From positions 59,549-121,689 of the forward strand of contig NZ_KB893718.1 in NCBI RefSeq assembly GCF_000374165.1: DNA of 62,141 bases, read 5' to 3'. This document shows positions 1 through 8,366 of the stretch, piece after piece. The first letter of the stretch is position 1, and each line of letters opens with the position of its first letter. Position numbers and translations under genes: made by a program. The notes under the pieces were generated by a model, which worked only from the letters and a program-made list of their open reading frames with translations, searched no databases and had not been told where the DNA came from. The stretch is from Parafrankia elaeagni. Its GTDB lineage: Bacteria > Actinomycetota > Actinomycetes > Frankiales > Frankiaceae.

Positions 1-27
1 GGGCCGTGAGCCGCCCGCCGGAAACGA

Positions 28-67
28 GGCGGCCGGGTGGGCCCCACATGGGACCCACCCGGCCGCC
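28..67 (-). terminator. Hairpin terminator after the carboxylase gene
   Basis: A perfect 14-bp stem (28-41 pairing with 54-67) encloses a 12-nt loop, 16 bases beyond the carboxylase stop codon on the minus strand. There is no T-run, which is usual for very GC-rich actinobacteria. It probably ends the fatty-acid block transcript. Confidence 0.7.
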
Positions 68-83
68 CGGTACCGCTCTGGGG

Positions 84-1487
84 CTACAGCGGGATGTTGC
101 CGTGCACGTTCTTGTCCGGGCGGGCGGCCGCCAGCGCCTCCGCGAGCGCGGTGGCCACGGCCCCGCGGGTCTCGGCGGGAGCGACGATCGCGTCCACCAC
201 GCCGAGCTCGACCGCGCGCTCCACACCGCCGACAGCGCGGACATGCTCCTCGGCCAGCTCGGCCATCACGTCCGGGCGGCGCTGTGCGGGCACCTCGGCG
301 AGCTGGCGGCGGTGAAGAATGCCGACCGCGGCCTCGGCGCCCATGACCGCGAGCTGGGCGGTCGGCCAGGCGTAGACGGCGGTCGCGCCCAGGCAGCGGG
401 CGTTCATCGCGATGTACGCGCCGCCGTAGGCCTTGCGTGTCACCACGGTGACCCGGGGGACGGTGCACTCGGAGAAGGCGTAGAGCAGCTTCGCCCCCCG
501 GCGGACCACACCCTCCCACTCCTGGCCGACACCCGGCAGGTAGCCGGGCACGTCGACCAGCACCACCAGCGGAATCCCGAAGGAGTCACACATGCGCACG
601 AAGCGGGACGCCTTCTCCGCCGAGAGGGCGTCGAGGCAGCCGCCGCGGCGCAGCGGGTTGTTGGCGACCACGCCCACCGTCCGGCCGCCGAGACGGCCGA
701 GAGCGGTCACGATGTTGCGTGCCCACTTGGGGTGCAGCTCCACGACCTCGTCGTCGAGCAGGCCGGCGACCAGCGGGCGCACGTCGTACGCGCGGCGCGG
801 GTTCTCCGGCAGCAGCTGGCCGAGGTCCCGCTCGGGGACGGGGCCGATCGAGCCCTGGTCGGCGAGCAGCGCGGTGATCGCGCGGGTCTGCTCGAAGGCG
901 GTGTCGTCGGTGTCGCAGGCGAGGTGGACGACACCGCTGCGGGTCGAGTGCACCTCGGGCCCGCCGAGGCTGTCCCCGGTGCACTCCTCACCGGTCACCG
1001 AGCGGACCACGTCGGGGCCGGTGACGAACACCTTCGCGTCCGGGCCGGTGATGACCAGGTCGGTCAGCGCCGGGCCGTACGCGGCGCCGCCGGCGGCAGC
1101 ACCCAGGACCAGGGAGAGCTGGGGCACCTGCCCGGAGGCGCGGACCGTCGCGGCGAACACGCGGCCGACCCCGTCGAGCGAGGCCACGCCCTCCCGCAGC
1201 CGTGCGCCGCCGGAGTGCCAGATGCCGATGACCGGACAGCCCATCCGGACCGCCGACTCGATCGCGTGCACGATGCGTGCGCAGCCGTCCCGGCCCATCG
1301 CGCCGCCCTGGACCGTCGGGTCCGTGGCGAAGGCGACGACCTCGTTGCCGGCGACAAGCCCCTGCCCGGCGACCACGCCGGAGCCGTCGGCCGCGGCGAA
1401 CAGGGACAGGGAGTCCGGGTCGAAGAAGCGGCTCAGCCGCGCCACGGGCGTGCGTGGGTCGGTGCGATCGATGGTGGACAGACTCAC
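84..1487 (-). CDS. accD: Acyl-CoA carboxylase beta subunit (carboxyltransferase)
   Basis: This is a 467-residue carboxyltransferase of the biotin-dependent acyl-CoA carboxylases, which moves a carboxyl group from biotin to acetyl-CoA or propionyl-CoA in the cytoplasm. The crotonase-fold halves are evident: the N-terminal half has a glycine-rich oxyanion stretch (GAAAGGAAYGPAL) and the C-terminal half has RKAYGGAYIAM. It ends in the family's typical NIPL tail. I chose the GTG at 1487 because GAGGAG lies 7 nt upstream; the frame stays open further but without a better ribosome site. It is the last gene of the fab block, separated from fabF by a hairpin, so it may have its own promoter. Whether malonyl-CoA or methylmalonyl-CoA is the main product cannot be read here. 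Confidence 0.9.
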   Translation of the reverse strand: MSLSTIDRTDPRTPVARLSRFFDPDSLSLFAAADGSGVVAGQGLVAGNEVVAFATDPTVQGGAMGRDGCARIVHAIESAVRMGCPVIGIWHSGGARLREGVASLDGVGRVFAATVRASGQVPQLSLVLGAAAGGAAYGPALTDLVITGPDAKVFVTGPDVVRSVTGEECTGDSLGGPEVHSTRSGVVHLACDTDDTAFEQTRAITALLADQGSIGPVPERDLGQLLPENPRRAYDVRPLVAGLLDDEVVELHPKWARNIVTALGRLGGRTVGVVANNPLRRGGCLDALSAEKASRFVRMCDSFGIPLVVLVDVPGYLPGVGQEWEGVVRRGAKLLYAFSECTVPRVTVVTRKAYGGAYIAMNARCLGATAVYAWPTAQLAVMGAEAAVGILHRRQLAEVPAQRRPDVMAELAEEHVRAVGGVERAVELGVVDAIVAPAETRGAVATALAEALAAARPDKNVHGNIPL

Positions 1488-1615
1488 CGTAGGTCTCCTC
1501 GGTTGAGCGGTAACAGTCTGCTCCTGCGCAAATGGCGGTAACGCAGATGCCCGCCGTGAGCTCTTGAGAGCATGAACGTCGATTACTGCCCGGGCCGAAC
1601 ATGTCGTGCCGCGTT

Positions 1616-1657
1616 CCCAGGTGTGCCGCCGCCGTCGCGGCGGCACAGTGCCCTGGG
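1616..1657 (-). terminator. Hairpin between fabF and the carboxylase gene
   Basis: GTGCCGCCGC (1623-1632) pairs perfectly with GCGGCGGCAC (1637-1646). An outer CCCAG/CTGGG pair (1616-1620 with 1653-1657) extends the structure. It sits 28-69 nt beyond the fabF stop codon and probably weakens or ends transcription before the carboxylase gene. Confidence 0.65.
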
Positions 1658-1684
1658 AAGCGTCTGTCTCCCAGCCCGTGAAGG

Positions 1685-2911
1685 CTAGACCGTGAAGGCG
1701 AGGCAGACGTCGTGCCCGCCGAACCCGAACGAGTTCGAGAGGCCCGCGCCTTCGCCCAGCTTCCGGTTGTCGATACGCACGACGTCGAGAGCGATCTCGT
1801 CGTCGAGCGCGTCGAGGTTGCGCGTCGCCGGAACGACACGCTCGCGCAGCGAGAGGAGCGTGACCACTGCCTCCAGCGCGCCGGCCGCGCCGAGCAGATG
1901 GCCTGTCATCGACTTGGTCGAGGTGACCGCGATCGAATCGAGCGCGTCACCCAGTGCCAGCCGCAGACCCACCGACTCGGCGACGTCGCCGGTCGGTGTC
2001 GACGTCGCGTGCGCGTTGATGTGGATCACATCATCGGCCTCCAGCGAGGCCGAGCGCAACGCGGCGCGCACCGCGCGGGCCGCGCCCGCACCGGTCGGGT
2101 CGGTCGCTGCCACGTGGTAGGCGTCCGAGCTGATGCCGGCACCGGCAAGGACGCCGTGCACCCGGGCCCCCCGAGCCTGCGCGTGCTCCGCCGACTCCAG
2201 CACCACGATGGCGGCGCCCTCGCCGAGGACGAAGCCGTCCCGCCCCTTGTCGAACGGCCGCGACGCGGTCTCCGGCGCGTCGTTGCGCCGGGAGAGTGCC
2301 TGCATCTGGGCGAAACCGGCGATCGGCAGGGCGGCGATCGCCGCCTCCGTACCACCGGCGATGACGATGTCCGCCCGGCCGGCGCGGATGATGTCCAGCG
2401 CCAGCGCGATCGCCTCCGAGCCGGAGGCGCAGGCGCTGACCGGCGCGTGCACCCCGGCCTTGGCGCCGAACGCCAGACCGACGGTGCTCGCCGGGCCGTT
2501 CGGCATCAGCATCGGGACCACATGCGGCGAGACCCGCCGCGGCCCGCGCTCCCGCAGCACGTCGTGCTGGTGCAGCAGGGTCTGCACTCCGCCGATCCCC
2601 GAGGCGACGCAGACCGCGAGCCGCTCGGTGTCGACGTCCGGGGTTCCCGCGTCAGCCCACGCCTCCCGTGCGGCGACCAGAGCCATCTGCTGGCTGCGGT
2701 CGAGGGTTCTCGCCTCGACCCGGCCCAGCGGAGGCTCGACCGCCAGCGGGGCGGCGATGTGGACGGGGAGCTGCTCGACCCAGTCCTCGGTCAGGCGACG
2801 TGCGCCGGAGCGGCCGGAGAGCAGCCCCTCCCACGTGGACGGCACGTCGCCGCCGAGGGGAGTGGTAGCCCCGAGGCCGGTGACGACGACCTGCCTGGGG
2901 GAGGCCGTCAC
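1685..2911 (-). CDS. fabF: 3-oxoacyl-[ACP] synthase II
   Basis: This 408-residue beta-ketoacyl-ACP synthase condenses malonyl-ACP with a growing acyl chain in type II fatty-acid synthesis. The catalytic triad is visible: Cys161 in VSACASGSEA, His301 in NAHATSTPTGD and His338 in KSMTGHLLGAAGA, with the conserved Lys333. The GTG start shares the bases GTGA (2908-2911) with the stop codon of acpP, so translation is probably coupled to ACP synthesis. The order fabD-fabH-acpP-fabF is the standard actinomycete housekeeping arrangement, which argues against a polyketide origin. Confidence 0.97.
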   Translation of the reverse strand: MTASPRQVVVTGLGATTPLGGDVPSTWEGLLSGRSGARRLTEDWVEQLPVHIAAPLAVEPPLGRVEARTLDRSQQMALVAAREAWADAGTPDVDTERLAVCVASGIGGVQTLLHQHDVLRERGPRRVSPHVVPMLMPNGPASTVGLAFGAKAGVHAPVSACASGSEAIALALDIIRAGRADIVIAGGTEAAIAALPIAGFAQMQALSRRNDAPETASRPFDKGRDGFVLGEGAAIVVLESAEHAQARGARVHGVLAGAGISSDAYHVAATDPTGAGAARAVRAALRSASLEADDVIHINAHATSTPTGDVAESVGLRLALGDALDSIAVTSTKSMTGHLLGAAGALEAVVTLLSLRERVVPATRNLDALDDEIALDVVRIDNRKLGEGAGLSNSFGFGGHDVCLAFTV

Positions 2912-3156
2912 GCGGCGACACCCGCCCGCTGGATGTAGGAGACGGCGTCGCCGACGGTCTTGAGGGTCTTGACGTCCTCGTCCGGGATCTTCACACCGAA
3001 CTTCTCCTCGGCGGCCACCACGACCTCGACCATGGACAGCGAGTCGACGTCCAGGTCATCGATGAAGGTCTTGTCCGCGGTGACGTCGGCCGGGTCTACA
3101 CCGGCAACCTCCTCGAGGATGGCGGCGAGGCCGGCGAGGATATCGGCTTGCGACAT
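2908..3156 (-). CDS. acpP: Acyl carrier protein
   Basis: An 82-residue acidic carrier protein that holds acyl chains on a phosphopantetheine arm. The modification site is Ser39 within DVDSLSMVE. Length and composition fit a fatty-acid ACP. The ATG at 3156 follows AGGAGG, one of the strongest ribosome sites in the block, which fits a very abundant protein. It lies 186 nt downstream of fabH and overlaps fabF by 4 bp. The gap before it contains an inverted repeat and may hold a separate promoter. Confidence 0.97.
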   Translation of the reverse strand: MSQADILAGLAAILEEVAGVDPADVTADKTFIDDLDVDSLSMVEVVVAAEEKFGVKIPDEDVKTLKTVGDAVSYIQRAGVAA

Positions 3157-3304
3157 GGGGGTTCCTCCTGTGCAGGATGCGGGGTCAGCGTCCCGGCCGG
3201 GGCCGGTAGCTGGGGCGGGGCGGATGGCCCGCTGGGGGCCGGTCCGGACTGTCGTGGTGCGGGAGCATGGCATCGTCCGGCCGCCATGCTGATGCGGGTG
3301 CCGG

Positions 3305-3325
3305 GGATCCCGGTACCAGGGATCC
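3305..3325 (-). promoter_or_regulatory. Inverted repeat in the fabH-acpP gap
   Basis: GGATCCC (3305-3311) and GGGATCC (3319-3325) form a 7-bp dyad around a GGTACCA centre, just after the fabH stop codon (3343) and about 150 nt before acpP. It could be an attenuator or mRNA-processing hairpin that adjusts acpP levels relative to fabH. No clear promoter was identified. Confidence 0.35.
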
Positions 3326-3342
3326 AGGCGGGGTCCGGGTGC

Positions 3343-4284
3343 TCAGGGGCAACGGACCACCTGCCCGCAGTAGGTGAGGCCGGCGCCGAACCCGAAGAGC
3401 AGCACCGGGTCACCCGACACCACCTCACCGGCTTCCATCATCCGGTCGAGTGCGAGCGGAATGCTGGCGGCGGACGTGTTGCCGGAGTCCACCACATCGC
3501 GGGCGATGGGAACGCCGGGCACGCCGAGGCCCCCGGCGAGCGCCTCGACAATACGCAGGTTCGCCTGGTGCGGCACGATCGCGGCGAGTTCGGTCGGCTC
3601 GACACCGGCCCGTTCACAGACCGTCCGCAGGGTGGGGACGAGGGAGATCGCCCAGCGGAACACCGCCGGGCCCTCCATCCGGAAGGCGTTGTCGCCCCGC
3701 CCGGGTACCTGGATGGCCTCCGGGCGGGAGCCGTCGTGACCCCAGACCGCGGGGCCGATTCCGCTCTCCGCCGGGCCGACGACCACCGCGCCCGCGCCGT
3801 CGGCGAGCAGGACGCAGGTGGAGCGGTCGCTCCAGTCGGTGTAGTCGGAGAGCCGCTCGGTCGCGACGACCAGCGCGTGCCGCACGCTGCCGGCGCGGAC
3901 CATGTCGGCCGCGGTGGCCACGGCGTAGCAGAAGCCGGCGCAGCCGCCGTTGATGTCGAAGGTGCCGGCGGTGGACGCCCCCAGCCGCGCGGCGATCTGC
4001 GGGGCGGTGCCCGGGATCTGCGACGGCGCGGTACAGGTGGCGCCGATGACCACGTCGACGTCGGCGGCGGTGAGCCCGGCGGAGGCCAGGGCCTTCTCGG
4101 CCGCGCTGGTCCCCATCGCGACGGTGGACTCCTCCTCGTCGGCGATGCGCCGCGTCGCGATGCCGGTCCGGGTGCGGATCCAGGAGTCGGACGTGTCGAC
4201 CACGCCGATGAGCTCCTCGTTGGTGACCAACCGGGCCGGGCGGTAGGTGCCGAGGCCGAGCAGGCCGGCGCCAGCAGGGCTCAT
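3343..4284 (-). CDS. fabH: 3-oxoacyl-[ACP] synthase III
   Basis: This 313-residue initiating ketosynthase joins an acyl-CoA primer to malonyl-ACP, the step that sets branched versus straight chains in actinomycetes. The FabH triad is visible: Cys115 in NGGCAGFCYA, His239 in VPHQANLRI and Asn269 in SGNTSAAS. The ATG at 4284 overlaps the fabD stop codon as ATGA (4281-4284), and the length then matches the family. A longer reading frame exists upstream, but it runs inside fabD and has no family similarity. Confidence 0.97.
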   Translation of the reverse strand: MSPAGAGLLGLGTYRPARLVTNEELIGVVDTSDSWIRTRTGIATRRIADEEESTVAMGTSAAEKALASAGLTAADVDVVIGATCTAPSQIPGTAPQIAARLGASTAGTFDINGGCAGFCYAVATAADMVRAGSVRHALVVATERLSDYTDWSDRSTCVLLADGAGAVVVGPAESGIGPAVWGHDGSRPEAIQVPGRGDNAFRMEGPAVFRWAISLVPTLRTVCERAGVEPTELAAIVPHQANLRIVEALAGGLGVPGVPIARDVVDSGNTSAASIPLALDRMMEAGEVVSGDPVLLFGFGAGLTYCGQVVRCP

Positions 4285-5267
4285 GAGGCCGCCCCGACGA
4301 GCGTGGCCGCCTGGGCCGGCACGGCCGGCGGCGGCAGGTACTCGGCGACGAGGGCGCGCGCCGCGTCGAGGTCGGCCGGGGTCTTCACGGCGACGATCTT
4401 CGTGCCGCGCAGCTCGCGGCGGGCGATGCCGGCCAGCGTGCCCGCCGGCGGAAGCTCGATGACCGCGGTCACGCCGGCCTCCCGCATGGCGGCGAGGCAC
4501 AGGTCCCACCGGACCGGGGCGGCGACCTGGGTGACGAGCCGGGCGACGAGGTCCGCGCCGTCGTGGACGAGCGCGCCGTCGGCGTTGGAGAGCTGGCCCA
4601 GAGCCGGGGTACCCGGCACGATCCCGCCGGCGACGGCGCGCAGCGCGTCACCGGCCGGGGCCATGTGACGGGTGTGGAAGGCGCCGGCGACCGACAGCGG
4701 GCGCAGCTTCGCGCCGGCGGGCGGCGCGTCGGCCAGCTTCGCGAGGTCGTCGAGGGTGCCGGCGGCGACGATCTGGCCGGCGCCGTTGCGGTTCGCCGCG
4801 GTCAGCCCCAGCGCCTCCAGCGCGGCGGTGACCTCCTCCGGGTCGCCGCCGAGCAGGGCGGTCATGCCGGTGGGGGTGACGGCCGCCGCCTGGGCCATCG
4901 CCCGACCGCGCAGGCCGACGAACAGCAGCGCCGCCTCCGGAGTGAGCGAGCCGGTGATCGCCGCGGCCGTGATCTCACCGACGCTGTGGCCGGCGAGCAC
5001 CGCGCGCGCACCGGAACCGGCGGCGGGGGTGATCGGCAGCAGGCCGAGCTGCTCGGCGGCCAGCAGGCCGGTCGCGACGATCAGCGGCTGGGCGACGGCG
5101 GTGTCCCGGATCGTCTCCGCGGGTGCCTCGCAGCCGAGGTCGACGAGGTCCAGGCCGACGGCGGTCGACCACCACCGCAGCCGGGACTCGACGCCGTCGA
5201 GTTCCAGCCACGGACGTAGCTGTCCGGGCGTCTGGGCACCCTGTCCCGGTGCGAGGATCGCGAGCAC
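4281..5267 (-). CDS. fabD: Malonyl-CoA:ACP transacylase
   Basis: This 328-residue enzyme loads malonyl from CoA onto ACP. It shows GQGAQ near residue 8, the nucleophile Ser95 in GHSVGE and the partner His198 in GAFHTRHM. The GTG start at 5267 follows GGTGGAG at normal spacing and puts the first beta strand (LAILAPGQG) at the N-terminus as in the family; the upstream in-frame extension is low-quality. It is the first structural gene of fabD-fabH-acpP-fabF. The 207-nt gap between it and the PucR-type regulator gene is the likely site of promoter and operator. In Streptomyces, FasR binds the corresponding region. Confidence 0.96.
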   Translation of the reverse strand: MLAILAPGQGAQTPGQLRPWLELDGVESRLRWWSTAVGLDLVDLGCEAPAETIRDTAVAQPLIVATGLLAAEQLGLLPITPAAGSGARAVLAGHSVGEITAAAITGSLTPEAALLFVGLRGRAMAQAAAVTPTGMTALLGGDPEEVTAALEALGLTAANRNGAGQIVAAGTLDDLAKLADAPPAGAKLRPLSVAGAFHTRHMAPAGDALRAVAGGIVPGTPALGQLSNADGALVHDGADLVARLVTQVAAPVRWDLCLAAMREAGVTAVIELPPAGTLAGIARRELRGTKIVAVKTPADLDAARALVAEYLPPPAVPAQAATLVGAAS

Positions 5268-5474
5268 GTCTCCACCTAACCCCGTGCGGCTGGTTGTTGT
5301 CGCTGGCGCTGAGTCACCGATGTCTCGACGGCTCGTTGTCGATGCCCTACAAAGGACCGGCGCCGACGGTACGTTAGTCCCTCGGCGGGTCACCTGGCTG
5401 AAATGTGGTGACTGGACGGTAAATCTGCTTGGTGTGACCGTTCTCGCACTGCGGGCGAGGGTCTGCCGCGTGAC

Positions 5475-7052
5475 CTACGGACGGGGTTCGGGTCCGGATC
5501 GATCTGTAGGTTGCGCACCGTCCAAACGGCCGAGTACCAGGGCGATGTGCAGGATGAATCGCTCCCGGTGATCGGCGGGGTCGAGCCCGCAGACGTCGGC
5601 GGCCTTGCGCAGCCGGTAACGCACCGTGTTGGGATGAAGGTAGAGCGCCCGGGCGGTCGCCTCCAGCGACGCGCCGAAGTCGAGGTAGGCGCCCGCGGTC
5701 TCCAGCAGCGGGCTCCCCGCGTTGCGCAGTGGCAGGTAGACCTTGTTGATCAGGCTCTGTCGCGCGTCCGCGTCACCGGCGAGGGCCAGCTCCGGCAGCA
5801 GCGCGTTGGCCGGCACCGGCCGAGGTGCGGCCGGCCAGGCACCCACCACGTCGGCGGCGGCGAGGGCGGCGCGGGCGCTGCGCGGCGCGCCGGTGAGATC
5901 CGCCGCGATCGGCCCGACGACGACCGGGCCGGGCCCGCAGGACGGCAGCAGGGCGCGGGCGGCGTCCAGGGCCGTCTCGGCGCTGCCCGCGGGAGATGCG
6001 CCGCCCGCGGCCGGCCCGGTGCCCGCGGCGCCGGCCGCCGGCGAGGCACCCGCGGCCCCGGTCACCGGCGGGTCGCTGTCCGCCGGGCCGAAGGCTCCGC
6101 CGACGACCATCACGAGCCGGTCGTGGTGGACGCCGGCCAGGACCTCCAGCCCGGCGGCGCGGGCGCAGCGGTGCACCTCGTCGACGGCGGCCTCCGGTGA
6201 GGTCGGCGGCGCCGACCCGACGACGACGGTGACCGCCGGCGGGTTGCGCCAGCCCACCGCCGCCGCGCGTGACGGCAGCCCGCGGTCGACCTCGCCGCGT
6301 ACCACGTGGTCGACGACCAGGGCCTCCAGCCGGGCGTCCCAGGCGCCCCGCTCCTCGGCGGCCCGCGCGTACACGACCGCCCCGGCGAACGCGATGTCCC
6401 GGGAGTAGCGCAGGACGTCCGCGAGCAGGCGCTGCTCGTGCTCCGGGCCGGCGAGGGTGGGCACCTCGTCCTCGATGGCCTCGACGGCGACCCGTACGAG
6501 GTCGACGAGACGGCGGAAGGTGACCGCGCGGACAAGTTCGCGCGGGGCCACCCGGAACACGTCACCGGACAGCTCGCGGGCGTGCTGGGGGCGCCGGCAC
6601 CACTCGACGAAGGAGGAGATGCCGGCCTGGACGACGAGCTGGATGTCGGCCCGGTGCCGGGCCGACATCCCCGGATACCAGGGGAGGACCTCGGTCATCC
6701 GGGTGGCGGCCCGCGTGGCGAGCCGGCCGCTGGCCAGCTCGACCCGACGCATCACCTCGTCGGTCGTGCCGAGAGCTGGTCCGGCTCCCGCGCCGGCGGC
6801 GGGCTCGGTGCCGGTCGGACCGGTCGGACCGGCGTCCCCAGCGCTCCCGGCGCTCCCCCGGTGGTCGCCGCTGCCGTCGTCGTCGGCCGGTCCGGCCGGC
6901 GCGGTTCCCCTGCCGCGTGACGTCGAGGACGGGACCGGAGTGGAGGAGGAGAAGGAGGCCGCGGTGGCCGGGGAGAGCGACGGCGGCAGCGGTGGGTGGT
7001 CGGGTGGCGCTCCGCTGGCCCGACTGACCGCCGCTACCTCGTCATCTGCCAC
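5475..7052 (-). CDS. fasR: PucR/FasR-type transcriptional regulator of fatty-acid genes
   Basis: A regulator of up to 525 residues. Its C-terminus carries the PucR helix-turn-helix (LYLHPNTVRYRLRKAADVCG), preceded by a GGDEF-like/CdaR middle region. Position and length match the regulator next to fabD in Streptomyces (FasR), which activates the fab operon; that role is inferred from position. The first ~100 residues are Pro/Ala/Gly/Ser-rich and unlike the family, so the true start may lie downstream, for example near MRRVELASGRLATRA. The proposed GTG at 7052 has no convincing ribosome site. It begins 21 nt after the lytic transglycosylase gene and may be co-transcribed with the envelope genes. 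Confidence 0.82.
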   Translation of the reverse strand: MADDEVAAVSRASGAPPDHPPLPPSLSPATAASFSSSTPVPSSTSRGRGTAPAGPADDDGSGDHRGSAGSAGDAGPTGPTGTEPAAGAGAGPALGTTDEVMRRVELASGRLATRAATRMTEVLPWYPGMSARHRADIQLVVQAGISSFVEWCRRPQHARELSGDVFRVAPRELVRAVTFRRLVDLVRVAVEAIEDEVPTLAGPEHEQRLLADVLRYSRDIAFAGAVVYARAAEERGAWDARLEALVVDHVVRGEVDRGLPSRAAAVGWRNPPAVTVVVGSAPPTSPEAAVDEVHRCARAAGLEVLAGVHHDRLVMVVGGAFGPADSDPPVTGAAGASPAAGAAGTGPAAGGASPAGSAETALDAARALLPSCGPGPVVVGPIAADLTGAPRSARAALAAADVVGAWPAAPRPVPANALLPELALAGDADARQSLINKVYLPLRNAGSPLLETAGAYLDFGASLEATARALYLHPNTVRYRLRKAADVCGLDPADHRERFILHIALVLGRLDGAQPTDRSGPEPRP

Positions 7053-7073
7053 GGGAGCCAGGATGTCATGGCC

Positions 7074-7604
7074 TCAGAGCTGGTTCCGGTAGGTGGCTGC
7101 CCAGTCATGGACCCGGGCCACGTAGGCCCGGGTCTCGTGGAAGTCCGGGATGCCGCCGGCGGTGCGGACGGCCTGCGGCCCGGCGTTGTAGGCGGCGAGA
7201 ATCAGGGAGGTGCGGTCGCCGGGCAGGTCGGCCAGCGAGCTGGCAAGGTGTGCCTCGTAGTGCGCGGCGGACGGGATGGCGTCGCGCGGCTCCAGCGGGT
7301 CGGCCCGGCCGTCACCGTTGCCGTCGACGCCGAACTGCGCCCAGGTGGTGGGAAGGAACTGCATCAGCCCGCGGGCGCCCGCGGGGGAGACAGCGGACGG
7401 GTCGAAGCTGCTCTCGACCCGGGCCTGGGCGGCGAGCTGTGCCGCGCTGAGCCCGCCGTAGGTCGCGGCCGCCGCCTGGAACAGCGGTACGAGCTCGTCC
7501 GGGACGTCCGCGAACGCCCGGTCGAAGATGTGCGAGCACCCGGAGATCAGGCCGAGGACGCAGACCAGGGCCAGGATCGCCGGGGCGGGCGCACGCCGGG
7601 TCAC
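7074..7604 (-). CDS. Lytic transglycosylase lipoprotein (SLT domain)
   Basis: A 176-residue secreted murein hydrolase. The N-terminus has a basic start, a hydrophobic core and a lipobox (ISGC, Cys23), so it is probably a membrane-anchored lipoprotein. The SLT domain begins around residue 50, with the catalytic Glu64 in ARVESSFDPSAVSPAGA followed by GLMQFLPTTW and later AAYNAGP. It would cleave the MurNAc-GlcNAc bond and release anhydro-muropeptides. The GTG start shares GTGA (7601-7604) with the stop codon of the phosphatase gene upstream, so translation is coupled. Confidence 0.88.
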   Translation of the reverse strand: MTRRAPAPAILALVCVLGLISGCSHIFDRAFADVPDELVPLFQAAAATYGGLSAAQLAAQARVESSFDPSAVSPAGARGLMQFLPTTWAQFGVDGNGDGRADPLEPRDAIPSAAHYEAHLASSLADLPGDRTSLILAAYNAGPQAVRTAGGIPDFHETRAYVARVHDWAATYRNQL

Positions 7605-8359
7605 GTGAGCAGCCGTGCCCGCAGGGAGCGCAGGTCGTCGGCGGAGACGCCCGCGGACCGCGCCCAGGCCGCCGGACCCCCCCAGAGCCGGTCCACGCCG
7701 TCCAGGAACCCGTGCATGACCTCCCGGCGGCAGAGCATCCTGTCCACCGTGAGCGGGTTGTTCGGCCGGTTGTAGGAGGGGAGGCGGACCAGCCGGGCGT
7801 CGACCCGGGCGATGCGTTCGTTGGTGAGGGCGTAGTCGTCGACGATCTCCTCCCGGCCGACCCCGACGATGCCCAGGACGAGAGCGGCGAGCACTCCGGT
7901 GCGATCCTTGCCGGCGGCGCAGTGGAACAGCGCCGGCCCGGTCTCCGGCCGGGCGAGCAGGTGGACGGCCCGGCCGGCCGCGTCACTGGCGAGCCGGAGG
8001 TAGTCCAGGTAGTGCTCGACGCGGTCGCGCGACTCCAGGTCCGTCACGATCGTCGGGTAGCGCGGGTCGTCCGGCATGACCCACTGCGCCGCGGGGAGAA
8101 ACGAAAGGTTGTGGTAGTCGACCGTCTGCTGCTCCAGCGGCCCGCGGCCCTCCCGCCCCGCCTCCTCCTCGGCCCGCAGGTCGAGGACGGTGCGCAGCCC
8201 GAAGGTCTCGCACAGCCGGGTGACATCCGCCGCGGTGAGCTCCTGCAGCGTGTCGCTGCGCAGCAGCACGCCGTGCCGCGTCAGCCTGCCGTCGGCCGTG
8301 GGGATGCCGCCCAGGTCACGGGTGTTGTCGGTGCCTGCGAGGTCGAACCAGCGGTGCAC
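7601..8359 (-). CDS. Tyrosine-protein phosphatase-like protein (PTP/DSP3 family)
   Basis: A 252-residue phosphatase. The P-loop HCAAGKDRTG places the nucleophile at Cys147 and the phosphate-binding Arg at 153 (CX5R). The N-terminal NTRDLGG stretch and LLRSDTLQ are typical of bacterial tyrosine/phosphoinositide phosphatases of the MptpB kind. The GTG at 8359 lets the fold begin at RWFDLAGTDNTRDLGG; the open frame before it runs into the neighbouring gene. It lies close to the divergent tyrosine kinase at 11257, so it is a candidate counter-phosphatase. That link is inference from position only. Confidence 0.85.
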   Translation of the reverse strand: MHRWFDLAGTDNTRDLGGIPTADGRLTRHGVLLRSDTLQELTAADVTRLCETFGLRTVLDLRAEEEAGREGRGPLEQQTVDYHNLSFLPAAQWVMPDDPRYPTIVTDLESRDRVEHYLDYLRLASDAAGRAVHLLARPETGPALFHCAAGKDRTGVLAALVLGIVGVGREEIVDDYALTNERIARVDARLVRLPSYNRPNNPLTVDRMLCRREVMHGFLDGVDRLWGGPAAWARSAGVSADDLRSLRARLLT

Positions 8360-8366
8360 CTGCCGA

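Noticed and set aside
6-1541. A long plus-strand frame (511 codons) opposite the carboxylase gene
   Set aside because: It is the shadow of a real minus-strand gene with clear catalytic motifs; its product is His/Gly/Arg-rich with no family.
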